64,000 bases of DNA, from the NCBI GenBank assembly GCA_023101885.1, contig JALPQD010000075.1, positions 6,018,630 to 6,082,629 of the forward strand, read 5' to 3'. Each line of letters starts with the position of its first letter. Position 1 is the first letter of the stretch. The DNA is from Typhlomys cinereus. Lineage: Eukaryota > Chordata > Mammalia > Rodentia > Platacanthomyidae. The translations under genes and the position numbers were made by a program. The notes under the pieces were generated by a model. That model did not search any database. It worked only from the letters and a program-made list of their open reading frames with translations, and was not told the origin of the DNA. Of this stretch, positions 46,433 to 56,616 are shown piece by piece.

Positions 46433-49400
46433 CAGTAATTAACATAAGTACAAAACTGGGCATGTTATTTATGCCTTAAATGTGTTGATGTCTTTTAAAC
46501 TTGTAATAATCATTTTGTTCCCAATTGTGAACCTATCCATTAAAGATATGCTATATACTTCTTCACAGCACCTGGTAATATCTTGCCTCTATTCCACCAA
46601 AGAAACTCAAGAAATTTCTAAAAATAAGAAAGAAGAGTGATCAAAATGAGTTCTGGAGACACCATCGTGTGACATTCACCTACAGACAGGTCTCATCCTC
46701 TCGATCATGCCCTACTGTGCGAAGAAAGCTCAACATCTTTTACACTTAAACAATATAAGCATCACTGTCTTATAATCAGAGTGCAAAATTCTCTTCCCAA
46801 AACAGCACAAAGTAAAAATCCAACTGTTGCTACCTAACAGGGAACTGCTTGAGACAACAGATAACTAAAAGGGAAAAAATGCAGATATTCTAACCTTTCA
46901 ATTCTCTAAATCACTACCAAAAAGCATGCTTAACTTTCTCACTGGAATTATATAAAAAAGAAAAAGGAAAGTAATCTCAGAAAACATGTATGTTTCTATA
47001 TTCTTTTATAAGATACTATGAACCAGACATAGTACCACACAGTATCTATGGTTACAATATGAGTGGAAAGGGGGTCTGAAACAGCAGGACCCAGAGTTTA
47101 GGGCCAGTTTGAGAGAATACAAAAAAGGGAGAGAGACTCAGCATATGATATTCCCAAGTCATGAATCTATCGATTTAATTTGACTGTGAATTAACTGTCA
47201 GGAAGCTCAAAGCTAAATTTTGCACTCCACTGGGGGTAACTGTCCTTAGTCCTGTATTTGACATATTATTTCCATTACTCTACTGCATACTCCTAGTTTT
47301 TAATCTCTTGATTTTGGGTTTTTTTTTTTTAACCCTGGGAATTCCAGGGCCTCGTGCATGCAGAGTATGTCCCCTACCACCTGGTGATATAAAATTTTAA
47401 ATGTCTCCACTGTCCCCCAGAGTCTCCTATCTTTCTTCATCTGCTCCTTACCCAGAACAGTTTCTTCCTTTTCTATTCTTCCATGACTTCTTCCTGAGGG
47501 CTGGAAGGAGTACTCATATGCCCCCTTACATTTTTGTGCAATAACTTTTTCATGAACACTGTCTTTTCAAATACATTGGCTTCAACTCTTCAACAATCCT
47601 AGTAGATACAGAATACACTTTTGAACCATCAGCAGCCTCAGAACAAGCCTACATACTGCAGATGTCACAAGAAAGATACATTCTGTTAATAAAGTAATCA
47701 ACATTTTTGAAAATCCACTATGTAAAGCTATGTGAGAGGTAACAGTCTGCAAACAAGACTTCTATCTTAAGGCAGTTTACAAGCAAGAATATGAAAATTA
47801 TCTACAGAACCAACAGGAATGCATATGAACAAAGAAAGCTCCTGGCATGGCTACGTTTGGCAAGATTAGTATGAGAACACTGAGGCATTTAGTCAGGTTA
47901 AAAAGAACTGGACTTATCCATTCAGGCACAAATAATGACTCCAAAGAGGTACAAGGCAATAGTACTCAAAGAACAGTAAGCACATTTCCATGAGTACAGT
48001 AAAGAACTGCAAACGTCATTAGACAATGGAAGTGAGCTTTGGGGATGGCTGGCAGAGGGCCTAGGCAGTAATTCAAAGCCACAGCCTGGGTTTCTTTGAG
48101 GGTGATTCAAAAAGGCACACACTCTGGAAAGAGAAACACACTACTGGGTCAAGAACAGACAGGAAGGGAGAGCCAGAATAAGAAGCTTAAGAGTAAATAC
48201 TGGAGAAGCACAGCCAACAAGACGCTCTAGCTATCTACACTAATTATCAAGTAAGAATTTGGGACAACCCATGTGAGTTCACTGCACATTTATCATGCAG
48301 TCCTAAGTGCCAGAGCAGGAACACTTGAATCAGTCAACACTGTTTTTGCTCACCCAATTCATGTTATGTGACTTACTAAAGACAAAATAATAGAAAGGTG
48401 ACTTGAAACCATGAGTGACCTCCTGGGTCATCTTGGACACTCCTTAGGTTTGTGATCAAATGAACATATTCAATCTTGGCCAAGAATAAAAGCTTGCAGG
48501 ACAAACTGTGGGGGGTTGAGAGTAGAGAATGACTATTTCCAAGCCTTCCTGGCAACTAATACCAGTCAAAGGAACTATCAAATTTAAGTTACACTTAGCT
48601 CTTAGATGAGGTTATTTAACATGTCTAGCAGAGTGAGTAGCCAATAAGTTCCCATGAAATATTAAAAGAAAAATGAAAAGAAGATGTGAATCCTTGCACG
48701 TTAATGTCATAGTCCTTCAAAGATCCTTGAAATACGGATTGGGAGTCACTGTCCTAAAAAATAAACAAAAAATACAAAGGAACATTCAAGTTCGCCAGCA
48801 AACAGATGGCGTCCACAGATATTAGCTCTGTGTTACAGCTACACTGGACGCCTAGACGATACCAAACAAGGAAATGATGCAGAGGGCAGGAGTGGCAAGG
48901 AAGTAAGGGGTATGGGGCAAAGATCATCAGAAGCCTAAGAGTAAAACAGGTGTTCAAGATTTCAAAAGAAATAATAAGTCAAAAACTTCTGGTCAGACAG
49001 TGGTTAGGCACATAGTTTACAGAACCCCTCTGAGCAGCCCATGAGACAAATTGAATAGGGGCCACTTCCAATCTCTCCTGGCCACTAAGTATCAACCAAG
49101 CAAACATTCTCAATATCTAAATAAGGTTGCATTTCTAAACTGCATTGTTTGAACTGTTGCTTATTTAAATTGATATAAAGCATACTAATACAGCACAGTA
49201 ACACCTTAAACTAATTTCAGGAGGAACTACTTTAGAGACTGTGGAAATGGAATACACATATCAGCTTCAGAATTAGTTTACAAATTTGTAAATTGGGAAA
49301 CGTTTGAAAGATCTCCAGCACTGAAAGAGAGGTCAAGAAGAGATGAGGCGAAGGATAGAACACCTCCGCCATGGACCTGACCATCTAGCTGTCTAACTTA

Positions 49401-49922
49401 TGGGTTTTCTCTCTTTGGATACTTTTCCTATCTATCTCGCCTAGCTTTTGTCTACTTTAAATGCTTTAAACAATACAATATACAAGAGTAAAATTAATCA
49501 GTACCTAGGAAATGAAACAGATAATCTAATACATTTGGGACTTGCACCTAATCAACTTCTTTTCTAATGGAACAGAGATAGCTCTAAGGGCGACTCCAGA
49601 CTCTCATGGATATTTTCTGTCTTTTGGGCTTCAGGTAATTTAAACTCCTAAACCTCAATTTCCATATCTACAAGATGGGAATAAGAAATTTGATGTAGGA
49701 ACTAATGAGTCAGTATTAGTCAAGGGACCACAATACAAGTGTAATATGTAATAGGTAATATCTGTGGTTATCTTTACCATTTTCGTTTCAGCATTACTTT
49801 GGCCACCACCAGGAGATATCCAGGGATACACACATTACATCTCTTCTATAGCTGTACAGACACGATTACTTCAATATTACAAAATCTAAAACCACACAAT
49901 TTGATAAGACAGTGGTCTGCCC
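46433..49922. other. Mostly unique intron sequence
   Basis: Two weak SINE traces: a B1-like stretch at 47012-47126 (AACCAGACATAGTACCACAC, AGTTTAGGGCCAGTTTGAGA) and a reverse ID-like stretch at 47329-47390 (GGGCCTCGTGCATGCAGAGT). No gene recognised. Confidence 0.5.
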
Positions 49923-49940
49923 AACCTGTTGCAACAGGTT
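49923..49940. repeat. 18-bp perfect palindrome
   Basis: AACCTGTTGCAACAGGTT is its own reverse complement; it lies just before the minisatellite. Confidence 0.95.
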
Positions 49941-49965
49941 CAGGAGACAACTGTGATAAAGTAGT

Positions 49966-50182
49966 CATGCTTGGCCTGCAACATGGGTCCCAACATTCTA
50001 GACAATGCCATGCTCAGCCTTCAACGGGGGGTCCTAAGAGTCTAGACTGCACAACGTTCACCTTAAAAACGAGGTTCCAACACTCTCGATAGCACCGTGT
50101 TCACCTGCATTCACCTGCAACATGGGATTCCAACAATCTAGACAGCACCATGCTAGGCCCGCAACAGGGAACCAGACAGCAC
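49966..50182. repeat. 43-bp minisatellite, five diverged copies
   Basis: Units start at 49966, 50009, 50052, 50095 and 50149. Each runs from CATGCT(T/C)-like sequence through a GCAACATGGG-like and TCTAGACA-like core. The fourth unit is 11 bases longer because TTCACCTGCA is duplicated in it. The array ends about 220 bp before the GMDS CpG island. Confidence 0.85.
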
Positions 50183-50788
50183 TGTCTCATTGCTTCACTC
50201 AGAAAGTCCCTGTCTTTGAAACGGGGCGCTGGCCTTCAATTGGATGAACCAGTCGGTCAGCTACGCTTCACGAGGCGCAGCCCGATTCACGAGTCTGCAG
50301 GACTGAAAATAAATATGGATGTGCTTGTGTACAAAAGATGAAAGTGATCTGTGACGCCTGTTTGTATTTTGATCTGGAACCTTCGTAAGGAGGGCCACAG
50401 CGCAGCCCCTTCCCGGGTCTCCAGCGTTACAGGTGAGCGAGACAGGTAAACGACCCCCGCGCCGGTCCAGCCCCAGATCGCCGGTCCTCGTGCGTGCCGG
50501 CGCCGGGCTCCGCACGCCCGCTGGACCTCGCCCCGGGGCCGCAGAGACGCAGCCGCAACCACCTGGAATCAGGCAGAGACGGGGATCCCGCCGGCGGGTG
50601 CGATGCGGACCCCGACCCAGCACGTGCTCGCGCTCACGCCCCCCAGCGCCCCGGGAAGAGCCGCCGCGGGCTGCAGCTCGCGCCGCCCGCCGCACACACC
50701 TTCCGGGACGCCCCGGGCTCGGGGAGGCGCGGCGCCCCGGCGCGGGCGGGCGCCCCGGTGTCCGGCCCAGGCCCGGCCGCCCTCCCGC

Positions 50789-50797
50789 GCTCACCTG
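50789..50797 (-). other. GMDS: GMDS exon 1 splice donor
   Basis: On the minus strand the exon ends CAG at 50797-50795 and the intron begins GTGAGC at 50794-50789. This is a near-perfect U1 match and lies exactly where GMDS exon 1 is expected to end. The frame would stay open past it, so the site is what decides the exon's 3' end. Confidence 0.9.
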
Positions 50798-50896
50798 GCC
50801 GGTGATGCCGGTGATGAGCGCCACCTTCCTGGACTTGTCCGTCTCGCCGTCCCCGGAGCCCCGGGGGCCCGGGCAGCGCAGCGGAGCGTGAGCCAT
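50795..50896 (-). CDS. GMDS: GMDS first coding exon (GDP-mannose 4,6-dehydratase, N-terminus)
   Basis: GMDS converts GDP-mannose to GDP-4-keto-6-deoxymannose in the cytosol, using NADP+, as the first step of de novo GDP-fucose synthesis. The minus-strand ATG at 50896-50894 opens 34 codons beginning MAHAPLRCPGPRGSGDGE and ending KVALITGITGQ. This closely matches the N-terminus of mammalian GMDS as I remember it, with a few substitutions in the flexible leader. GITGQ begins the glycine-rich dinucleotide-binding loop of this short-chain dehydrogenase; the next glycine of the loop should come from exon 2. The reading frame ends exactly at CAG followed by GTGAGC, giving a phase 0 donor at 50794. 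The start was chosen by conservation: the frame is open for 99 more codons upstream, but that part is compositionally ordinary CpG-island sequence. ATG context has G at +4 and C at -3. The remaining exons lie outside the window to the left. Confidence 0.93.
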
Positions 50897-51037
50897 GTGG
50901 GCCCCGGCGGCCAGCGGCGAGGAGGCGGAGCAGCGCAGGCGGGGACGGAAGCGCGGCGGGGCTGCAGGCCGGCAGGGAAAGAGCCCGCCGGGCCGCGGCC
51001 GCCGTCTGACAGGGCGCGGAGGCCGGGCGCGGAGGCA

Positions 51038-51056
51038 GGGGGCGGGCCGGGGCGGG
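51038..51056 (+). promoter_or_regulatory. Strong G-quadruplex motif in the GMDS promoter
   Basis: Four G runs (51038-51042, 51044-51046, 51049-51052, 51054-51056) are separated by loops of 1, 2 and 1 bases. Short loops make this a high-propensity quadruplex motif. It is on the template strand for GMDS, about 140-160 bp upstream of the ATG, and overlaps two Sp1-type GC boxes. Confidence 0.75.
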
Positions 51057-51337
51057 CCGAGGCGACGGCCGCACGGAGGCCCGGCGGGCGCCGCGTCATT
51101 CGTATCAGCCACGACGCGGCCCCGGCGTCCCCGGCAGGCCCCGCCTCCTGGGCGTGTCTTCGCGGGAGCCACGCCCTCCCATTGACTGCGCATTCCGAAA
51201 GGCCCTGCCTCCTAGAGCCGGTCTCCGCGCTTAGCCACGCCTACTCGCTGGCGGTGCGGGTGGGCGGGGCAGAAGTCGCTGGGCTCTGGGAAGAGGAAGG
51301 ATGCCCGGGCGGCAGCGCCACGGCCTGAACTCTAGTC

Positions 51338-51408
51338 TCACGCGGATCCTGCAGTTCAGCCTCCTCCTGCTGTGAGATGATGCTGGGACTACAAGCTGAC
51401 CTCACCGG
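51338..51408 (-). mobile_element. Possible B1 fragment at the island edge
   Basis: CAGCCTCCTCCTGCTGTGAG and GATGCTGGGACTACAAGCTG resemble reverse B1/Alu-like sequence. Confidence 0.4.
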
Positions 51409-52380
51409 TAGGGAAAAGGCCCGAATCCAAACCCATGCACCACAAGGCTGGGGTCATAGACTTTAACAGATAGTTCTTGGAAACTTGTTGCAATGTCTTG
51501 TTGAAGGACACTGATGTTACAAGGCCTTTAAATGGTATCGCACTTGGAAAATATAACCAATCCTTGGTAAATACAGAAAGCTTAGCCTGGCTTTCTGAGT
51601 CTTCTAGAACTTGCTTGAGGCTGGGAGATTCCTAGTTTCTTCATTAAAATAACAGTATTCGCTCTGCAGGGCTGGCAGTAAGAGCTCCTCCTCCTTCCCT
51701 CCCCTTATCACCAGCACCACCAGCACCTCCGAGAAAAGAATGAACAGTTCAGTAAAACTGGATGTAACACATGTCAGAGTTATTTCCACACAAGATGGGG
51801 ACTCAGCTGGCTATGCACTGAATTCGTCTTCCATTTGGCAGATGCACATGGACAGGGAAAAGAAAGACAAACTACCCAGTCGGGGCAAGGAGGGGGGGAC
51901 GGGTTGTTTGCATGCTCTTAAGTCTGTCTCCAACAAATAACTTCAACTTGTCCTTGCAACTGCGAACTGAACTAACAGGCCCTAACGGGGCCTGCAGGAT
52001 AAGATCAGGGGCACTGGAACTCTTCAGAAAGATTCCCGAATATGCAGAGTTGTCAGGTTTCATACCTTGCCTGTCCTCTACAATATTCTACACAGAAAAA
52101 GAAGACTCTAACAAAGTGGCAGTATGCATTTAGAGCAAGAAATGTCTAAAATCAATCTACATTATCTTGAAAACTTCTATTTGCTTTTATGTAAATATGT
52201 TTCAATGCAAAGATTAAAAAAAATCACCACTTTAAAATTATGGGCAAAAATTTGTTACTCAGAGAAGATATGCACATTTATACCATAGTTCTGAGACATC
52301 CTGTCACACCACTGAACAATGAAAATTCATCTGTCCTAGAAAAATGTGTAATAATGAAAGCAATCAAAGCTGAAACCAGC
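51409..52380. other. Upstream flank of GMDS, unique
   Basis: No gene recognised. If a divergent lncRNA like human GMDS-DT exists here, its first exon or intron would cover this stretch; a moderate donor CCG/GTAGGG lies at 51409. Confidence 0.4.
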
Positions 52381-52480
52381 GAGGTGGGGGAGACTGGGAT
52401 ACAGCTTAGGGGCACTTTCCTAATAAGTAAAGCTCTGTATTCAATCCCCAAAACCACAAAATAAAAACAATATTGTTGGG
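52381..52480 (+). mobile_element. Old ID-like SINE
   Basis: GGGGGAGACTGGGATACAGC, then TTCAATCCCCAAAACC and an A-rich tail. Confidence 0.6.
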
Positions 52481-52907
52481 GTATGGAAACAAAATATCTA
52501 CAAAATGTTAAAGAAAAGTTTAAAGAATATCAGCTGTGAAAAACAAGGTGAGTGGCCAGTAGCTTAAACAATAGAAATGTATGTCCTAGTGTGGAGCCTG
52601 GAAGTTCAGGATAAAGCACTGATTTCCTCGGAAGCCTCTGTTCCTTGTTTGTACCTGGGCGTCTTGTTCTTCTCATGATGTTCTCCCTTGTGTCTTTGTG
52701 TCTAAATATCCTCTTCTTATTAAGACATGAGGTATATTTGATTAGAGTCCACTCTAATAGTCTTGTTTTAACCAAACTACCTTGTAAAGACTCTATTTCC
52801 AGGTACTTTTTTTTCTTTTTTAAGGTTCTTATGTCACACATGTACAAAATGCATACCAACCTCTCCCTACTATCCTTGGCTAACCCTTTCCCACACTGCC
52901 CCACAAC

Positions 52908-52952
<45 letters not shown>

Positions 52953-53021
52953 GCACCCCTAGGCAATAGTTCCACAATATGAACTAGGACACTCTGAACA
53001 CCTACCCCATCCATGACCTTT
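52481..53021. other. Unique flank with (CA)n
   Basis: The only repeat is (CA)n at 52909-52949. No gene recognised. Confidence 0.5.
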
Positions 53022-53235
53022 CTGTTTTTGAAACAAAGTCTTAAGTAGCCTAGGCTGGACTTGAACTTCATACATATCTGGATAGGCTCAACTTCTGATC
53101 TCCTGTCTCTACTTCCTAAGTACTGGAATAGCTGTTGTGAATCACCACACTAGGTTTATGCAGTCCTGGAGACCAAACCCAGGACTTCATGCATGCTAGA
53201 CAAACCCTCTATCAACTGAGCTATCCTCAGTCCAC
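53022..53235 (-). mobile_element. ID-B1 dimeric SINE
   Basis: Reverse B1 half (TAGCCTAGGCTGGACTTGAA, TAAGTACTGGAATAGCTG) followed by a reverse ID half (CATGCATGCTAGACAAACCC, ACTGAGCTATCCTCAGTCC). Confidence 0.8.
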
Positions 53236-53754
53236 AATTACCTTTATAAAGACTATTTCAAGTTACTGAGACTTAAGATTTAAACATATGGATTGGTAAC
53301 AGACAGGCAGACAGATTTTGCTTGTTCATTTGGTTTAGAAGTGAGGAACAGAACTAGTAGTAGGAGTCATCTTTGTAATTTTCTCAGTGGCATCAGGGGA
53401 ATGTGAAATGTGAGCACAGTGTGGGAATAACATGATAAGATGACACTGGCCAGGAAGGCAAGTTGTGGCCACAAGGTAGTGGAAGGTTTTGAGAATGGTA
53501 GCCCTAAAGGTATTTTTCTCAAATATAATAATTCTCAAGCATGAGATATTTGGCAGCCCAAAGACATGCAACATCTGGAGACTGTTACAACTGAAGTGGT
53601 ACTATTGGGAGTTAGTATTGAGAGGACAGGTCTATTGCTGGGCATGTGAAAATGTACAACCCAGCTGGTCAGTGCAGCCATCCTCTGTACGCATTTATCT
53701 TGCATCCATATCTCCAGCTCCACCTGGATTATATGCTATGTAGTTAATCCTACA
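53236..53754. other. Unique upstream flank
   Basis: Nothing recognised. Confidence 0.5.
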
Positions 53755-54300
53755 GTCCTTATTGATGGTTAATCTTGATCGGATCTTGAATCAACTAACA
53801 GATATGACTCCAAATGATTCTCTGAAAGCATTTCCATGACCGGGGAGGAAAGACCCTCTACAAGGGATGATTAATGAGCCAAAGTTTGTGACAGTATCCT
53901 GTGGAAAATCACAGCTGTACTTAACAGCAGCCTCAGCTATAATCTTCACTTCGCCCAGCACCGATCTTCACTTATATGTGAGTGCATCTACCTGTTGCTA
54001 CTGCTGATGCTTTTGACATCAGAACCCAAATTCTTCAGTCTTTCAATGTAGACTAAGATCAGCAGCTCTCCAGAAATCCTCTTGGCCTTTTAGCACAAGA
54101 CTTGAAAATCCTAAGACATTTAGCTTTATGGACTGAGTAGCTATCATGTTCTTATCTTCTCTAGTATACAGATGGCCAGTATTGAACTACTTCCCCCCAT
54201 CATGTAAACCAATCTAATAAATCTTTTTCACAATATATATTCATCCTATGATTTTGTTCCTCTAGAGAACCCTAATATGGTGCTTCTGTCTACATTGGGC
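53755..54300 (+). mobile_element. MaLR-like LTR
   Basis: Begins near TTGATGGTTAATCTTGATCG and ends near CCTCTAGAGAACCCTAATAT, with AATAAATCTTTTTCAC before the end. The overall layout is that of MaLR LTRs; subfamily not determined. Confidence 0.55.
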
Positions 54301-54304
54301 ATGT

Positions 54305-54960
54305 ATAAGGACCAGAGATATTGCTTATGGGATAAAGCCTTTGATTCTCAAGTAAAAGGACCAGAGTTCAGATCCTACATTTCACATAAAAACGCTGGAC
54401 AGAAATGGCAGTGACCTGAAATTCTAGCCCTGGAGGGTAGAATTTGGGAAACCCCAGAGCAAAGCAAATTAGAAGGTAGAGCAATCCAGAATGATTCCCA
54501 AAGCAGCCCTTGTATTGCAAGAGTTACTCTAGAATAACTTCTCAGATACTAGTTAAGATGGAAGAGAGAAGTTTAATTCGCAGAGAAGTTTAGAGCTCAG
54601 ATCAGTCTACAAGGACTCCAGCCTCAAGTTTAGCTTGTGCTTTCACTTTATACTAAAGCAAGGCAGAGGCGGAGCAAGTGAAACAGGACTTTCCAGAAGC
54701 AGAAGCAAATATTACTATGTGTCAGTGGGCAGACAGACTGCAGAGGGCCCATGATCTTGGCGTTATCAGCACCAGGTACAGCTCCAGGGGTAGGGCAGTG
54801 TCTTTGGGAGTTCAGTGATTTTTTCATCTCAATTTATGTCTAGCAGTAACTCAACAGTTCATATTTTTCTAACTTGCTTGAACCACTTCAGGCATACAAC
54901 TCAAGTGCCCTGTTCTACACATACCCAACACATGCCCATGCATAAATAAAAATATAATGA
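54305..54960 (+). mobile_element. Older dimeric SINE split by an LTR
   Basis: The left part (54305-54510) has the head, CCAGAGTTCAGATCC and the right monomer to CAGCCCTTG. The right part (about 54895-54960) resumes with AAGTGCCCTGTTCTACACAT and an A-rich tail. The SINE segment between GGTCCTCC and the CA-rich tail is missing at the junction. Confidence 0.75.
54511..54894 (-). mobile_element. Solo LTR inserted in a SINE
   Basis: On the minus strand the segment starts with TG, has a TATA-like AGTATAAAGTG, then GAATTAAACTTCTCTCTTCC as polyadenylation and U5-type sequence, and ends CTCTTGCA. Length about 380 bp. No internal retroviral sequence and no clear target duplication. Class uncertain (ERVK or ERV1 type). 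Confidence 0.6.
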
Positions 54961-55347
54961 GCATATATAGACATCTTTCCTTTAATTATTCCTAAACAAA
55001 ACATGGTATTGAGTATTATAAACCATCTAAAATTATTGAAAATACAAAAGAGAATATGTATAGGCTATGTGCAAATACTTTCACCTTTTATACAAGAAAT
55101 TGAGCACCTGGAGATTTTGAGCATCTGTAGGGTGATGAGAAGGAGGGAGCCAGTCCTCTTTGGATACTAAACAGTTCGTATGTGTACAGTTATGGGCGCA
55201 CTTACAAGTAAGATACTGAATTGTTCAAATACCAACTAATGCCTTCCATTCCCCTTTTATTACCATGGTACCACTCTACCGCCCGTTTCTCACCCATGAC
55301 ATTACTGTTCTGTTCTCTGTATCATTTTATACTTGTTTATTTTAAGT
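54961..55347. other. Unique upstream flank
   Basis: Nothing recognised. Confidence 0.5.
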
Positions 55348-55364
55348 GGAATCGTACAACTTTC

Positions 55365-56599
55365 TTTTTTTAAAATACATTTTTTATTATTTCCGCTCAT
55401 ACAAACTTAATAGGTAGACCAGTTCCCTCCCTCCCTCCTCCTCCCCCCGAACCCCCTGTTCCGCCTCCCCTCCCTCCCCATCCCCCAGTGCCTCCCCCCC
55501 AATTCCCAGAGAGTCTTTTATTATGTATGCCTAACTCTCCTCTGGGTCCTCCTCTCCGATGACGTACAAGGACCCAGTGGCATTTCCCTGAACCCTTTCT
55601 CGTGTTCCCCTTAAGCATAAGAACACTACAGTGGCTGTCAATCCCTTGCCTCCAAGGATCTTGGTGCCTAGCTGATGCTAGACTTTGTGAGGTCAACAGT
55701 GTGTTGGACATTGCGCAGGGCATGCAAAGTCCTATTATGATTGCTTTGGCCCTAACTAATGTGGAGTATCTTGCAAATCATTTCTCCTCCCATCCTTGTG
55801 CTTTTACAGTCTTACCGCCCCCTCTTTCGCAAATGTCCCTGAGCTTCAGGATGGGGAGAGATTAGTCTGGCCTAGTTCTATGTGGTTGATATAGAGTCTC
55901 TGAAGTTCTGGATTGTGGTTTGTTGATTTTCTTTTGCAGTTTTGCTGTTCCTGCAATGCCCTTCACTCCATCCCGATGGGCACTGTATGTCACCCCCTGG
56001 TCAGGGACAAAAAGCTGTTAAACTGGAGTCTTGTTATAATAGCACATTCAAGGGTAGATGTAATAAAAGTAGGAAACCTCAGTGAGGGAGGGGTCAATCA
56101 CCCATTTGCAAAATGATTACTTTTTATCTGCCAGACTATATGCCCTCCCCTTCTGGTGAGATCATACCCCCTCAGTTGTACACGATCAGGAACGAACGTC
56201 TGTGAACTTAACCAAGTGTCACATTACTTACTTGCATTCCTTGATGGAGGCCTATTTTCTCTGCTGTAACATGGTCCTCTCTCTCCTTGTGTCTGGTGTG
56301 GCCCTCCAACCCCATCCCTCCTGTTCATAATCCCTGCAATTACTGTATTACATAGATTTACCCTTGAGTGTCTCAATGTGGGCTGGGTGAGTTTGGTACT
56401 AGGAGCCACCTATTAGGGAGTACATACGGCGCTTAATTTTCTGGGTTTGGGATACTTCACTTAATATAATTGTTTCTAATGACATCCATTTCCCAGCAAA
56501 TTCCAGTAATTCATCATTTTTGATGGCTGAGTAGTACTCCATTGTATAGATGTACCACAGTTTCCTTATCCACTGGTCAACTGTTGGACATTTGGGTTG
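55365..56599 (-). mobile_element. 5'-truncated L1 (last ORF2 codons and 3' UTR)
   Basis: Minus strand: the last roughly 65 ORF2 codons (CPTVDQWIRK...YTMEYYSAIKN region, 56399-56599, ending in a normal stop), then a complete 3' UTR with its G-rich tract, then an A-rich tail. A perfect 17-bp target duplication GGAATCGTACAACTTTC lies at 55348-55364 and 56600-56616. It is a young insertion of 1.23 kb. Confidence 0.95.
55416..55505 (-). repeat. G-rich (polypurine) tract of L1 3' UTR
   Basis: The minus strand has many G runs of 3-7 separated by short A/GA loops; the sense strand of L1 therefore carries several quadruplex-forming motifs. A homologous tract lies at 58956-59042 in the neighbouring L1. 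Confidence 0.85.
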
Positions 56600-56616
56600 G
56601 GAATCGTACAACTTTC

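Larger units (their letters stand above)
1..50794 (-). other. GMDS: GMDS intron 1, 5' part
   Basis: Everything left of the exon 1 donor is inferred to be the beginning of intron 1. GMDS in other mammals spans several hundred kilobases with very long introns, so about 51 kb without exon 2 is expected. I looked on the minus strand for the region that should follow (DGSYLAEF and onward) and did not see it. The content is repeats and unique AT-rich sequence, listed separately. Confidence 0.75.
50400..51330. promoter_or_regulatory. GMDS: CpG-island promoter of GMDS, probably bidirectional
   Basis: About 0.9 kb of very G+C- and CpG-rich sequence stands out sharply from AT-rich flanks. It covers the GMDS 5' leader, coding exon 1 and the start of intron 1. 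GC boxes are visible on both sides of the gene start: GGGGCGGG-type motifs at 51039-51056 and GGGCGGGGC at 51262-51270, with further CCGCC and CACGCCC elements at 51140-51180. A CRE-like half site (CGTCA) lies at 51094-51098 and an NRF1-like TGCGCA core near 51187. No TATA box is evident. This is the usual form of a dispersed housekeeping promoter. In human, GMDS-DT starts head-to-head from this island; the Sp-type sites extending about 370 bp upstream of the ATG fit that here, but I cannot place transcription starts. Confidence 0.85.

Noticed and set aside
50433..50891. Long plus-strand open frames (152 and 241 codons) in the CpG island
   Set aside because: They run antisense to GMDS exon 1 and through GC-rich promoter DNA, where stop codons are rare. 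The products are arginine/proline-rich with no domain.
50261..51193. A 310-residue single-exon protein covering GMDS exon 1
   Set aside because: The frame continues past a consensus splice donor into intron 1 and upstream beyond the conserved start, so it is an open-frame accident around a 34-codon exon.
55397..55723. Glycine-rich minus-strand open frame of 108 codons
   Set aside because: It is the G-rich tract of the L1 3' UTR read as protein; the 58.9-kb L1 copy gives the same artefact.
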